Below the pieces are notes generated by a model. The model had not been told where the DNA came from. It worked only from the letters and a program-made list of their open reading frames with translations, and did not search any database. Positions 1 to 8,471 of a stretch of 64,000 nucleotides of DNA are shown here, in pieces. The translations under genes and the position numbers were made by a program. The DNA is from Prevotella sp. (GTDB lineage: Bacteria > Bacteroidota > Bacteroidia > Bacteroidales > Bacteroidaceae). The first letter of the stretch is position 1. The number at the start of each line of letters is the position of its first letter. The DNA lies in NCBI GenBank assembly GCA_016285245.1, contig JAEEQH010000007.1, positions 34,414 to 98,413 of the forward strand, written 5' to 3'.

Positions 1-2
1 CA

Positions 3-1172
3 CGAGGGCTGGACTTCACACATTGCTATCCGCAGCCGGCCTTCGACCGCGACTCCGTGCTCTTCGACCTGAACTACTTCAAGTACTGCTTCCTGAAGGC
101 GACGGAGCTCGACTTCCACGAGCTGAAACTCGAGGCCGACTTCCGCCTGCTGGCCAAGGATCTCACAGAGGCCGGCGACGAACAATGCTTCCTGTATCGC
201 GACTTCCAGGCAAGGAACGTCATGGTCTCTTCTCTAACATCTCAAACTCCTCAGGCTTCTCTGACTCCTTATTTCATCGACTTCCAGGGCGGCCGCCGTG
301 GGCCGTACTACTACGACCTCGCCTCGTTCCTGTGGCAGGCGTCGGCACGCTATCCGCACAAGCTGCGACGCGAGCTGGTCTACGAGTACTACAACGCCCT
401 GAAGCAGTATACCGAGGTGCCGTCGCCCCACAAGTTCGTCGAGCGACTCTCGCTCTTCGTCCTCTTCCGCCAGCTGCAGGTGCTCGGCGCCTACGGCTTC
501 CGCGGCTACTTCGAGCGCAAGCAGCACTTCATCGACTCTATACCGCCCGCCATGCAGAACCTCAGGGAACTGATGCACGACCGCACGTTCCCCTATCCAT
601 ACCTGATGGACATCCTGCGTCGTCTTACGGAACTGCCGCAGTACCAGCAGGTTGAGGTGACGGCCACGCGTGCCGACGGTTACAAGACGACGGACAACAA
701 CCCCTACAAGCCCCACCCGAAGGACGGTCCCGCGACGTTCTCGAAGTACGATGCCCAGGGCCCGCTGGTGGTCCGCGTCTTCAGCTTCTCCTATGGCAAG
801 GGCATCCCCGAGGACGAGAGCGGCAACGGGGGCGGCTATGTCTTCGACTGTCGTTCGACCCACAATCCCGGTCGCTACGAGCCCTACAAGAAGTTGACGG
901 GACTCGACGAGCCGGTGATCCGATTCCTGGAGGACGACGGCGAAATATTGACGTTCCTTGACTCCGTCTACAAACTGGCCGACGCTCATGTGCGTCGTTA
1001 CATCCAGCGCGGCTTCACCTCGCTGATGTTCTGTTTCGGTTGTACAGGCGGTCAGCATCGTTCCGTCTACTCGGCGCAGCATCTGGCTGAGCACATCCAC
1101 CGGAAGTTCGGCATCGAGGTCCGCGTCTGCCATCGTGAGCAGGGCATCACGCAAGTGCTTAAAAAAGATTAA
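3..1172 (+). CDS. AmgK-like amino-sugar kinase fused to a RapZ C-terminal domain (5' end outside window)
   Basis: The frame is open to the left edge, so the N-terminus is missing. The first part has the aminoglycoside-phosphotransferase fold: catalytic stretch YRDFQARN at 195-218 and the metal-binding IDFQGG at 273-290. From about 757 the protein changes to a RapZ C-terminal domain, ending in the signature GCTGGQHRSV (1038-1067). AmgK kinases phosphorylate the anomeric carbon of MurNAc/GlcNAc, and the RapZ C domain of E. coli senses glucosamine-6-phosphate. The next gene is MurU-like, which supports a role in recycling cell-wall sugars in the cytoplasm. A Ser/Thr/Gln-rich stretch between the two kinase motifs (about 231-270) looks like a short low-complexity insertion. 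The fusion is seen directly; sugar specificity is inferred. Confidence 0.8.
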   Translation, partial: RGLDFTHCYPQPAFDRDSVLFDLNYFKYCFLKATELDFHELKLEADFRLLAKDLTEAGDEQCFLYRDFQARNVMVSSLTSQTPQASLTPYFIDFQGGRRGPYYYDLASFLWQASARYPHKLRRELVYEYYNALKQYTEVPSPHKFVERLSLFVLFRQLQVLGAYGFRGYFERKQHFIDSIPPAMQNLRELMHDRTFPYPYLMDILRRLTELPQYQQVEVTATRADGYKTTDNNPYKPHPKDGPATFSKYDAQGPLVVRVFSFSYGKGIPEDESGNGGGYVFDCRSTHNPGRYEPYKKLTGLDEPVIRFLEDDGEILTFLDSVYKLADAHVRRYIQRGFTSLMFCFGCTGGQHRSVYSAQHLAEHIHRKFGIEVRVCHREQGITQVLKKD

Positions 1173-1183
1173 GGCGCGCGAAT

Positions 1184-1222
1184 TAATTAGTAATTAGTAA
1201 TTAGTAATTAGTAATTAATTAG
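1184..1222. repeat. TAATTAG heptamer array before murU
   Basis: Four exact TAATTAG units (1184-1211) followed by a degenerate unit fill the gap between the kinase stop (1170-1172) and the promoter box of the next gene. The array supplies the spacer where a -33 element would be expected. Confidence 0.85.
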
Positions 1223-1230
1223 TAATTTTG
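1223..1230 (+). promoter_or_regulatory. -7 box of murU, predicted leaderless
   Basis: TAATTTTG matches the Bacteroidetes TAnnTTTG consensus. Only five bases (CAGTC) separate it from the GTG start at 1236, so transcription would begin at or next to the start codon. No clear TTTG is seen 19-20 bases upstream; that position is occupied by the heptamer array. Confidence 0.5.
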
Positions 1231-1235
1231 CAGTC

Positions 1236-1970
1236 GTGAAACAGGCCATGATTTTTGCCGCGGGACTGGGTACCCGTCTGAAACCGCTGACAGACACGAT
1301 GCCGAAGGCTCTTGTCAAGGTGGGCGGACAGCCCCTGTTGTGGCACGTCGTCCGGAAGCTGAAGGCCGCCGGCTACGAGCGTATCGTGGTCAACGTCCAC
1401 CACTTTGCTCAGCAGATTGTGGACTACCTGAAGGCTCACGATAATTTCGGACTGGATATCCGCATCAGCGACGAGAGCGACCAGTTGCTGGAGACCGGTG
1501 GCGGCATCAAGAAGGCTCTGCCGCTCTTCGACCCCACGGAGCCTATCCTCATCCACAACGTCGACATCCTGAGCAACCTCGACCTGAATGCACTACCCAC
1601 CGACGCTCCTTTGCTGGTGGTGAGCCGTCGCCAGACGAAGCGCTACCTGCTTTTTGACGACGATATGCGCCTGCAAGGCTGGACGAATATCGAGACGGGT
1701 GAGTTGAAAGGTCCGGTGGCAAATCTCTCTCCTCTCTCCTCTCTCCTCTCTCCTCTAGAAAAGCTCGCCTTCTCGGGCATCCATCTGTTCCATCCGTCAT
1801 TGGCTCACCTGCTGAGTGAATGGCCCGATCGGTTCCCCATTATGGACTTCTATCTGAAGGCCTGTGCCGACCACGTCATCCGCGGCTACGAGGCAACGGA
1901 CCTCCGCCTTCTTGATGTCGGCAAGCTCGATACGCTGGAAGAGGCAAATGAATTTATCAAACAACTATAA
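1236..1970 (+). CDS. murU: MurU-like sugar-1-phosphate nucleotidyltransferase
   Basis: This 244-residue NTP-transferase opens with the signature [18 protein letters not shown], a G-x-G-T-R-hydrophobic-x-P-L-T motif ending in the pyrophosphorylase Lys. Enzymes of this type join a sugar-1-phosphate to UDP or dTDP; MurU makes UDP-MurNAc from MurNAc-1-phosphate in the AmgK-MurU recycling bypass. The upstream AmgK-like kinase makes this the best assignment, but a GlcNAc-1-P or mannose-1-P enzyme cannot be excluded. The GTG start is chosen because it gives [10 protein letters not shown], the usual family start. Residues about 162-174 are encoded by a TCTCTCC heptamer array and look inserted ahead of the conserved LAFSGIHLF segment. 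Confidence 0.75.
   Translation: MKQAMIFAAGLGTRLKPLTDTMPKALVKVGGQPLLWHVVRKLKAAGYERIVVNVHHFAQQIVDYLKAHDNFGLDIRISDESDQLLETGGGIKKALPLFDPTEPILIHNVDILSNLDLNALPTDAPLLVVSRRQTKRYLLFDDDMRLQGWTNIETGELKGPVANLSPLSSLLSPLEKLAFSGIHLFHPSLAHLLSEWPDRFPIMDFYLKACADHVIRGYEATDLRLLDVGKLDTLEEANEFIKQL
1721..1756. repeat. TCTCTCC heptamer array inside murU
   Basis: Four exact copies of TCTCTCC (1726-1753) plus a partial copy lie within the coding frame and encode a Leu/Ser/Pro stretch. A gain or loss of one unit would shift the frame, because 7 is not a multiple of 3. Confidence 0.9.
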
Positions 1971-1974
1971 GAAT

Positions 1975-3582
1975 ATGCAAAAGATTATCATTCTGGACTT
2001 CGGTTCGCAGACCACACAACTCATTGGCCGCCGTGTGCGCGAGTTGGACACGTTCTGCGAGATCGTGCCCTACAACAAGTTCCCGAAGGACGACCCGTCA
2101 GTCATCGGCGTCATCCTCAGCGGATCGCCCTACAGCGTCCACGACCCTGAGGCGTTCAAGGTCGACCTCACGCAGTTCGTGGGTCGTCTGCCAGTGCTGG
2201 GCATCTGCTACGGCGCCCAGTTCATCTCGAACACCCTGGGCGGTAAGGTGGAGAAAGCCGACTCACGCGAGTATGGCCGTGCAAACCTCGAGACAGTCGA
2301 CACCAGCAACCCGCTCTTCAAGGGCTTCGACCAGCACTCGCAGGTGTGGATGTCCCATGGTGACACCATCACCGCTATCCCCAGCGACTTCAAGGTCATC
2401 GGCTCTACAAAGGACGTCAAGAACGCCGCCTTTGCCTCTACCAAGCAGCCAGTCTGGGCCGTACAGTTCCATCCGGAGGTGTTCCATACCGTACAGGGCA
2501 CGCTGCTCCTGAAGAATTTCGTCGTCGACATCTGCGGCTCGAAGCAGGAGTGGAGTGCCGCCTCGTTCGTCGACTCGACCGTTGCCGAGCTGAAGGAGCA
2601 GATCGGGCAGGACCGCGTCATCCTCGGCCTCTCAGGCGGTGTCGACAGCTCTGTCGCCGCCGTGTTGCTGAATCGTGCCATCGGCGATCGCTTGACGTGT
2701 ATCTTCGTTGACCACGGAATGTTGCGCAAGAACGAGTTCCAGCAGGTGATGGACGACTACCGCGTGCTGGGACTGAACGTCATCGGCGTTGATGCCAGCG
2801 AAAAGTTCTTCGGCGACCTCGCCGGCGTCACAGACCCTGAGCAGAAACGCAAGATTATAGGCCGCGACTTCGTTGAGGTGTTCAATGCCGAGGCAAAGAA
2901 AATTACCGATGCCCGCTGGCTCGCCCAGGGTACCATTTACCCCGACCGCATCGAGTCGCTGAACATCACGGGCAAGGTTATCAAGAGCCACCACAACGTT
3001 GGCGGACTGCCCAAGGAGATGAACCTGCAGCTCTGTGAGCCTCTGAAGTGGTTGTTTAAGGACGAGGTGCGCCGTGTTGGACGTCAGCTAGGTATGCCTG
3101 AACACCTCATTACCCGTCACCCCTTCCCTGGTCCCGGACTGGCCGTCCGTATCCTCGGCGACATCACCCCCGAGAAGGTGCGCGTGCTTCAGGAAGCCGA
3201 CGACATCTACATCCGCGGACTGCGCGATTATAAGGTAAAACTGAGCGGCGAAGAAGCCCGCCGTGTGCTGGCTGCCGGCGTGCCTGCCGATATGCAGGAC
3301 GGTGAGATAGAGGTGTCGCTATACGACCAGATTTGGCAGGCTGGCGCCATCCTCCTCAGCACAGTCCGCTCCGTCGGAGTCATGGGCGATGAGCGTACCT
3401 ACGAGAACCCCGTGGCCCTGCGTGCCGTTACCTCGACCGATGCCATGACCGCCGATTGGGCTCATCTGCCCTACGACTTCATGGCGCGTGTCTCCAACGA
3501 GATTATCAACAAGGTCCGTGGTGTGAACCGCGTCTGCTACGACATCTCCTCAAAACCACCCGCAACCATCGAGTGGGAATAA
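1975..3582 (+). CDS. guaA: GMP synthase (glutamine-hydrolysing)
   Basis: The 535-residue protein has the standard two-part layout. The N-terminal class I glutamine amidotransferase has nucleophile Cys78 in CYGAQ and His166/Glu168 in QFHPEV. The ATP-pyrophosphatase domain has the P-loop SGGVDS (220-225) and is followed by the dimerisation domain with [11 protein letters not shown]. It converts XMP, ATP and glutamine to GMP in the cytoplasm. The ATG at 1975 lies four bases after the murU stop and gives the canonical start [12 protein letters not shown]; an upstream in-frame start inside murU is not needed. A strong hairpin follows at 3642. Confidence 0.97.
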   Translation: MQKIIILDFGSQTTQLIGRRVRELDTFCEIVPYNKFPKDDPSVIGVILSGSPYSVHDPEAFKVDLTQFVGRLPVLGICYGAQFISNTLGGKVEKADSREYGRANLETVDTSNPLFKGFDQHSQVWMSHGDTITAIPSDFKVIGSTKDVKNAAFASTKQPVWAVQFHPEVFHTVQGTLLLKNFVVDICGSKQEWSAASFVDSTVAELKEQIGQDRVILGLSGGVDSSVAAVLLNRAIGDRLTCIFVDHGMLRKNEFQQVMDDYRVLGLNVIGVDASEKFFGDLAGVTDPEQKRKIIGRDFVEVFNAEAKKITDARWLAQGTIYPDRIESLNITGKVIKSHHNVGGLPKEMNLQLCEPLKWLFKDEVRRVGRQLGMPEHLITRHPFPGPGLAVRILGDITPEKVRVLQEADDIYIRGLRDYKVKLSGEEARRVLAAGVPADMQDGEIEVSLYDQIWQAGAILLSTVRSVGVMGDERTYENPVALRAVTSTDAMTADWAHLPYDFMARVSNEIINKVRGVNRVCYDISSKPPATIEWE

Positions 3583-3641
3583 TGTAATTCCCTTTTGTAT
3601 TCGGATATGATTATTTTAAATCTAAAGTAAATCAAATAGTT

Positions 3642-3690
3642 AAACCATCATTTTGCTTAATCGGCTGATTTTCAAAATGATGGTTTTTCT
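3642..3690 (+). terminator. Hairpin terminator after guaA
   Basis: AAACCATCATTTTG (3642-3655) pairs perfectly with CAAAATGATGGTTT (3673-3686) across a 17-base loop and is followed by T-rich sequence. It lies 60 bases after the guaA stop. Confidence 0.75.
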
Positions 3691-3997
3691 GTACAAAATG
3701 CCTAAATACGCCCCCCAATATTGACCCCTTGCGACCCCCACGTTTAACCTTCATCCATACCGTGAATCTGGACAAACCCACCGTAAAACATGGAAAAGAC
3801 ATACACGCTCCCTTCTGTACCAAAATATGTAATGAGACCTCGCTAGACCTCAAAACAGTTGCAAAGGTAGTTGTTTCCATTGATATTAAGCAGCATATTT
3901 GAGCTTTTTTATTGCACAATTTATATGGTATTGTGCAAAATGGAAGGAATGGAAAACAGAAAAAAGCATTTTGAAATCGTATGTGGAATTATTTACG
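3691..3997. other. AT-rich intergenic stretch with one hairpin and a repeated 15-mer
   Basis: No convincing gene is visible here. A hairpin (TTGCACAAT at 3912-3920 with ATTGTGCAA) is followed by AAATGGAAGGAATGG at 3938-3952. The same 15-mer forms one arm of the palindrome at 9784-9820, on the far side of the AT-rich segment. A leftward box TACCTTTG (complement of 3866-3873) could be a promoter, but nothing credible follows it. Confidence 0.5.
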
Positions 3998-4005
3998 TAA
4001 TTTTG
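3998..4005 (+). promoter_or_regulatory. -7 box for the 4010-4255 transcript
   Basis: TAATTTTG followed by CAG matches TAnnTTTG. A TTTG lies at 3970-3973, but the 24-base spacing is longer than usual, so strength is uncertain. Confidence 0.4.
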
Positions 4006-4009
4006 CAGT

Positions 4010-4255
4010 CAGTTATTAACTTTAAAAGGTTTAGTGTATGACATAGGACAGATAAGAATTAGGACATATAGATAAGAAGCGTTAGCTTTCTATTCTTGCT
4101 TTTCGGATAATTGGGGAATTAGAGGAAAGTCACAAGAGTAAAAGTTGATGCTCACGCCAGCAGCGTGGGCTTTTACTCATTGAAGTGACTTAGGTTATCC
4201 CCAATACCTCCGAAAGCGTAGATGAAGTAACTAGTCCACGTTTTCTTTTTGTATG
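4010..4255 (+). ncRNA. Rod-shaped structured RNA candidate
   Basis: Five helices stack into one long hairpin: GCTTTTCGG 4098-4106 with CCGAAAGC 4210-4217; ATTGGGG 4110-4116 with CCCCAAT 4199-4205; AAGTCAC 4127-4133 with GTGACTT 4185-4191; GAGTAAAAG 4136-4144 with CTTTTACTC 4170-4178; and a GC-rich terminal hairpin 4150-4170 with loop CAGCA. A small hairpin AAGC-GTTA-GCTT precedes the rod, and a T-rich run (near 4240-4250) follows it. The ends are inferred from the promoter box and the T-run. The overall shape recalls 6S RNA, but I cannot match a family. It could also be a long leader of the gene at 4321. Confidence 0.5.
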
Positions 4256-4320
4256 CTATCAAACTACAGATTATAAGAGCAATCAATTAAATGGTCAAAC
4301 TTATTAAAACAAATTATATT

Positions 4321-5433
4321 ATGAAAAAGGTATTGGTATTATTGGCAATGGTGTTGGGAGCTACCAACATGTTTGCGCAAGATTATGACCTCCAAGGGTT
4401 AGCAAAATTGTGTCAGAAATATGAATTGCGTGGCTTTCAAGATGGATTATGCAGAGTTTATGATGAAGAGAGGGGAGATTTGTTCTTTGACACGAAGGGT
4501 AAGGAGGTTTTGTGTGTAAGCGAATATGATACTTGTAATGAAGATTTTTCAAACGGTTTACTTTTGGCAAAAAACATTGATGGCAAATATGGTTATCTCA
4601 ACAAGTCTGGTAAAGTCGCTATACCCTTTGTCTTTGATTATGCGAGTTCATTCCTTAATGGTGTTGCAAAAGTCGAAAAAGGCAACAAGAAGTATCATAT
4701 TAACACGAAAGGCAACGAGGTGACTATAGAAGACCATTCTGGCTCATTAGAAGTGGAAATAGACGAAAAACTTGCCCAAGTTATAAAAGGAATTGGCTTA
4801 TCCGTGAAAAGAAATGATGGGAAATGGGGTGCGTTAAACGCTAATGGTGAAATTGTTATTCCATTTATTTATGATAGATTAGATATAAATATTAATGAAC
4901 TGATTAAAGCTGAAAAGAAAAGTAAATATGGTTGGCTTGATAAAAATGGTAAGACTGTGATTCCAATACAGTTTGACAGAGCTGATGATTTTTCTGATGG
5001 GCTTGCATTTGTCATTCTAAATAGCAATCAAGGTTTTGTTGACAAATACGGCAATTCAACATTCAATCCACTTACGACTACCACCAATAATAATGTTCAG
5101 AATACTAATACGGAGGTAATTGATGTGACAGAAACGATGCCATCTTTTGTTGGAGGCAAAGAACAACTAAACAAGTGGTTGGCAGCTAATTTCCATTATC
5201 CTGAGTTGGCTTTAGAGAATGGGATAAAGGGAACTGTAGTTGCTTCTGTCGCTATTGAGCCTGATGGGTCAATTGGAGAGGTGACAATTAAAAAATCTGT
5301 TGACCCATTATTAGATAAAGAAACCATCCGTATATTCAAAAGTATGCCGAGGTGGAATCCTGGTACTCAGAATGGAAAGCCTGTACGTGTGGTTTTGGAT
5401 ATGCCTTTGAATTTTAATTTCACAGAAGAATAA
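4321..5433 (+). CDS. Secreted WG-repeat protein with C-terminal TonB-like domain
   Basis: A Sec signal peptide (MKKVLVLLAMVLG...MFAQ) fixes the start at 4321 rather than an in-frame ATG at 4291. The mature 370-residue precursor carries about four WG (KWG) repeats, each with a pattern such as KYGYLNKSGKVAIP or KYGWLDKNGKTVIP. It ends in a TonB C-terminal-type domain (about residues 275-370) with MPSFVGGKEQLNKWL and an IKGTVVASVAIEPDG core. Such proteins are periplasmic or outer-membrane associated in Bacteroidetes; the TonB fold suggests binding to an envelope partner, but no substrate can be named. It is followed after 12 bases by a zinc-ribbon membrane protein, probably co-transcribed. Base composition is AT-rich compared with guaA. 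Confidence 0.75.
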   Translation: MKKVLVLLAMVLGATNMFAQDYDLQGLAKLCQKYELRGFQDGLCRVYDEERGDLFFDTKGKEVLCVSEYDTCNEDFSNGLLLAKNIDGKYGYLNKSGKVAIPFVFDYASSFLNGVAKVEKGNKKYHINTKGNEVTIEDHSGSLEVEIDEKLAQVIKGIGLSVKRNDGKWGALNANGEIVIPFIYDRLDININELIKAEKKSKYGWLDKNGKTVIPIQFDRADDFSDGLAFVILNSNQGFVDKYGNSTFNPLTTTTNNNVQNTNTEVIDVTETMPSFVGGKEQLNKWLAANFHYPELALENGIKGTVVASVAIEPDGSIGEVTIKKSVDPLLDKETIRIFKSMPRWNPGTQNGKPVRVVLDMPLNFNFTEE

Positions 5434-5445
5434 AAATGATAAGAC

Positions 5446-6555
5446 ATGAAGCAATGTCCTAATGGTCACAATGTTGGTGACAATGTGAAGTTCTGTCCTG
5501 AGTGTGGAAAGAGCATTGATGAAGCTCAGAGTAACGAGCCGAGTGTTTTTGATGAAGCGTCCACAAAGAGCGGATTCAAGAGGTATCTACCCTATATTAT
5601 AGGGGCAATCATTTTACTTTGTGCTATTGGCTATTTCGCAATTTCCAAAGGTGGCGGTGGTTTACTGTCTCAAACAGTAAGTGCAGATTCTTTGGCAGCT
5701 TCAAATGGTGATAGTAACTTCATAATTGCAGACTTTGACGAAAAGAAGGTGTACTCTGGCGAATATGTCTTTGATGCTGTTCTAACTGATGCAGCGTCTG
5801 AAAAGAATGAAACGACCTTCACCATCAAGATTGAGGGGAACAATGTTTCTATTCCTCTTGATGATAATAAAGTAATGGAAGGGTACATTTACAAAGAAGA
5901 TTTGGGAATTGATGCGTTGTATGATTATGGTGATGATTTGCATTATGTCTCAATGAGCCTAAAACCTAAAGATAAAGAGGGGAAAGAATGGGTAGGTGAA
6001 TATCGGACTAACAGCTTGTACTGTGATGTTGTATTGAAACTGAAAGAGTGCAAGAATAGGGGCGAAGTTGTTAAGGTCACTGAATCAAGAACTGAGGAAG
6101 AAAGCATGAGTGTTGAGGATGAAAACCTACCTCAGACCAAATTTTATGAGTTGGCTCAAAGTGGAAATTTTGTTTGGGAATGTAAAAACGCATTGATTGA
6201 TTTTTGGGGTGGAACTAGGGAAAGAATAACAATGTACTTTTATCCTTCGGATAAGAATAGTGGAAGAGTGAGCACAATAGTTGCTGGAGAGAGTGAAAGC
6301 ACATTTGCCGCAGCACTGTCAGGTACAACAGTCTATTCTATTTCTGATAACCGCATTAGTTTCAGCTATTCAAATAAACTGAATGGTATGTTTAAGTCAG
6401 ATGCAAATGAAGTATTCGTTTTCAACTTTAATGGAATTATCGAAAAGTCTGGAGGTGCTATTATGTTAGTAGGTAAGACTAGCTATCGGCAATCTGATGA
6501 TGAAAACAGTGTGTTTAGAATAGCAAATAAGACTGAAACAGACCCTCTTAATTAA
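5446..6555 (+). CDS. Zinc-ribbon single-pass membrane protein of unknown function
   Basis: The 369-residue protein begins with a zinc ribbon in which the first knuckle is Cys4-x3-His8 and the second is CPEC (Cys17, Cys20). A hydrophobic segment at about residues 47-66 (YLPYIIGAIILLCAIGYFAI) follows, and the rest is probably extracytoplasmic. I do not recognise the large C-terminal region; it resembles beta-rich lipoprotein-like domains found next to WG proteins. A signal peptide is absent, so the ribbon should face the cytoplasm. It is separated by 12 bases from the WG/TonB-C gene and is followed by a good terminator. Confidence 0.65.
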   Translation: MKQCPNGHNVGDNVKFCPECGKSIDEAQSNEPSVFDEASTKSGFKRYLPYIIGAIILLCAIGYFAISKGGGGLLSQTVSADSLAASNGDSNFIIADFDEKKVYSGEYVFDAVLTDAASEKNETTFTIKIEGNNVSIPLDDNKVMEGYIYKEDLGIDALYDYGDDLHYVSMSLKPKDKEGKEWVGEYRTNSLYCDVVLKLKECKNRGEVVKVTESRTEEESMSVEDENLPQTKFYELAQSGNFVWECKNALIDFWGGTRERITMYFYPSDKNSGRVSTIVAGESESTFAAALSGTTVYSISDNRISFSYSNKLNGMFKSDANEVFVFNFNGIIEKSGGAIMLVGKTSYRQSDDENSVFRIANKTETDPLN

Positions 6556-6561
6556 GTTCAT

Positions 6562-6597
6562 GGTGCAAGTCTATGTCAGATTTGCACCTTTTTCTTT
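6562..6597 (+). terminator. Hairpin terminator after the zinc-ribbon gene
   Basis: GGTGCAA (6562-6568) pairs with TTGCACC (6582-6588), followed by TTTTTCTTTCTT. Confidence 0.8.
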
Positions 6598-6626
6598 CTT
6601 CATGCTTAATTCTCACAATTATTTCG

Positions 6627-6634
6627 TAATTTTG
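6627..6634 (+). promoter_or_regulatory. -7 box of the BspA-like gene
   Basis: TAATTTTG followed by CACC lies just after the terminator and 37 bases before the start at 6672. No clear -33 TTTG is visible. Confidence 0.5.
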
Positions 6635-6671
6635 CACCCAAGAATTGACACTACTAAAACAAATTGAGACG

Positions 6672-8030
6672 ATGAAACATTCATTACTTAGACTATCCAT
6701 ATTGGCATTGCTGTTGGCAATCAAGGTTGTAGTGTTTGCGGCACATGAAATTAACGGAATAAACTATATCATCTATGAGGATAAAGGATTTGCAGAAGTG
6801 ACATTTAAGAGTCCTAAATATAGTGGAGATATTGTAATTCCAAGTGAAATTGAATATAAAGGAAAAAAATGCACAGTTAAGACGATAGGTGCTTCTGCTT
6901 TTTATTTTTGCGACAATCTCACCACTGTAACAATTCCAAACACAGTGACTGGTATTAGAGGTAACGCATTTGGATATTGCTCAAAGCTAACAAATATAGA
7001 AATTCCTAACTCTGTTGTTACTATTGGGGAAAGATGCTTTGAAGTCAGTGGCTTAACCACAATTTATATACCCAATTCAGTCCAAGGCATCGAACAATAT
7101 GCTTTCTCTGGATGCAAAAAGCTTAAATCTGTTTATATTGGAAACTCATTGCATTGGTTTCAAGAAAATGTATTTGCAGGTTGTGATAGTATAGAGACCA
7201 TAGAATATCATAGTACCCTACAAATTCCTTGGTTTCAAGGGAAAGAAAAATTGAAAACATTGGTAGTCGGTGACGAGGTAGAATATATTGATAATTGCAG
7301 TTTCGATGGCTGTATTAGTCTAACAAATGTTACAATTGGAAATTCCGTTTCTTCAATAAAGACAGCAGCATTTAGAAATTGTGAGAACATGAAAAACATA
7401 GAATTACCCAATTCTTTGAAAGAAATTGGCTATTTCGCATTTGAGGGCTGTAAGAGTTTGGAAAATATAGTTATTCCCAATTCAGTTATTAAAACTTATG
7501 GGGGAGTATTTGAGAACTGCGAAAACCTTTTATCTGCAAAATTGTCTAATTCAATAGAGACAATTAGCGAAACAATGTTCTTTGGGTGTAAGAAATTAAA
7601 AGAAGTCATTATCCCTATTGGTATAAAAACTATTGAACGTTCAGCTTTTGGCCAATGCGAAAGCATAGAAACGATGACACTTCCTTATACTTTGATTAGT
7701 ATTAATGACAATGCTTTTATGGGTTGCTACAATCTGAAAACTGTTATATCATATAATCCTACTCCACCTTCAATTTATAATTCTACTTTTGACAATTATG
7801 AAAACAAAAAGTTATTTGTGCCAAAAGGTAGTGAGGATTTATATAAAAATGCAAGGGGATGGTGGCGTTTCTATCAAATAGAGGGAATAGATGTGTCTAG
7901 CATAAACAGTACGTTTATTGATTCAGAAAGTGAGAGCAGCATCTATAACCTCTATGGCTCAAAGGTTGATGGCAACAACTATGGTAAAGGAATCTATATT
8001 AAGAACGGAAAGAAAGTAATCATTAAATAA
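6672..8030 (+). CDS. BspA-like leucine-rich repeat surface protein
   Basis: The ATG at 6672 gives a signal peptide (MKHSLLRLSILALLLAIKVVVFAA). The body is a run of LRR_5/BspA repeats of about 23 residues, with recurring IPNSV...IGxxAFxGCxxL patterns from about residue 60 to 390. The C-terminus reads YNLYGSK...GKGIYIKNGKKVIIK, the short tail common on secreted Prevotella proteins and resembling a sorting signal. Proteins of this type are surface-exposed and mediate binding to host or bacterial ligands; the ligand here is unknown. Codon use is AT-rich like its neighbours. Confidence 0.85.
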   Translation: MKHSLLRLSILALLLAIKVVVFAAHEINGINYIIYEDKGFAEVTFKSPKYSGDIVIPSEIEYKGKKCTVKTIGASAFYFCDNLTTVTIPNTVTGIRGNAFGYCSKLTNIEIPNSVVTIGERCFEVSGLTTIYIPNSVQGIEQYAFSGCKKLKSVYIGNSLHWFQENVFAGCDSIETIEYHSTLQIPWFQGKEKLKTLVVGDEVEYIDNCSFDGCISLTNVTIGNSVSSIKTAAFRNCENMKNIELPNSLKEIGYFAFEGCKSLENIVIPNSVIKTYGGVFENCENLLSAKLSNSIETISETMFFGCKKLKEVIIPIGIKTIERSAFGQCESIETMTLPYTLISINDNAFMGCYNLKTVISYNPTPPSIYNSTFDNYENKKLFVPKGSEDLYKNARGWWRFYQIEGIDVSSINSTFIDSESESSIYNLYGSKVDGNNYGKGIYIKNGKKVIIK

Positions 8031-8053
8031 CAGAAAAACTATATTCAGCAATT

Positions 8054-8464
8054 ATGATGCTTGCAACGATGTTTGCAGCATTGAGTTTAACCGCTTGCGG
8101 TGGTGATGATGATGATGATGAAATTGGTGGTGGCGATAGTTCCACTTTCTTAATCGGTACTTGGTCTGTTACGTATGCTCAAGGATGGGGTTTTGAAAGT
8201 GATGGAGAAGCCGAATATCTCCAATTCAAATCAGATGGAACTTATATCAATATGCAATTTGATGATGGCCTCTATATTACCAAAGGCAATTGGAGTGCAA
8301 CAGATACAGAAATAATAATGAAAGAAATTGAGGGTAAAATTTTGGGTACATACACCTATAGGATTCTTAATCATACCGAATCTTCCATAACTCTTGGAAT
8401 GTGGGGCATAACAGCAAACCTTACAAAAGTTCCTGATTCAACAATTGACAAATACTTAAAATAA
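8054..8464 (+). CDS. Small lipoprotein, upstream copy of a tandem pair, start uncertain
   Basis: The 136-residue product has a lipobox (LSLTACGG) and an acidic Asp-rich linker, then a domain resembling small lipocalin-like lipoproteins (GTWSVTY...). It is a tandem relative of the next gene: DNA from about 8036 to 8120 closely matches 8475-8550. At the position where the downstream copy has ATGAAGAAACTG, this copy has ACAGAAAAACTA, so the normal start with its Lys-rich n-region is lost. The next ATG (8054) leaves a signal peptide without positive charge. It may be translated by coupling to the LRR gene, which ends 23 bases upstream, or may be decaying. Confidence 0.5.
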   Translation: MMLATMFAALSLTACGGDDDDDEIGGGDSSTFLIGTWSVTYAQGWGFESDGEAEYLQFKSDGTYINMQFDDGLYITKGNWSATDTEIIMKEIEGKILGTYTYRILNHTESSITLGMWGITANLTKVPDSTIDKYLK

Positions 8465-8471
8465 TAGCATT

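Noticed and set aside
3632..3919. 95-codon minus-strand frame after guaA
   Set aside because: It runs through the guaA terminator hairpin, its start lies upstream of the only nearby promoter box, and its composition looks like random AT-rich DNA.
4122..4131. GAGGAAAGTC, a string also found in RNase P RNA
   Set aside because: The rest of the RNase P conserved core is absent and the stretch pairs within the rod structure instead.
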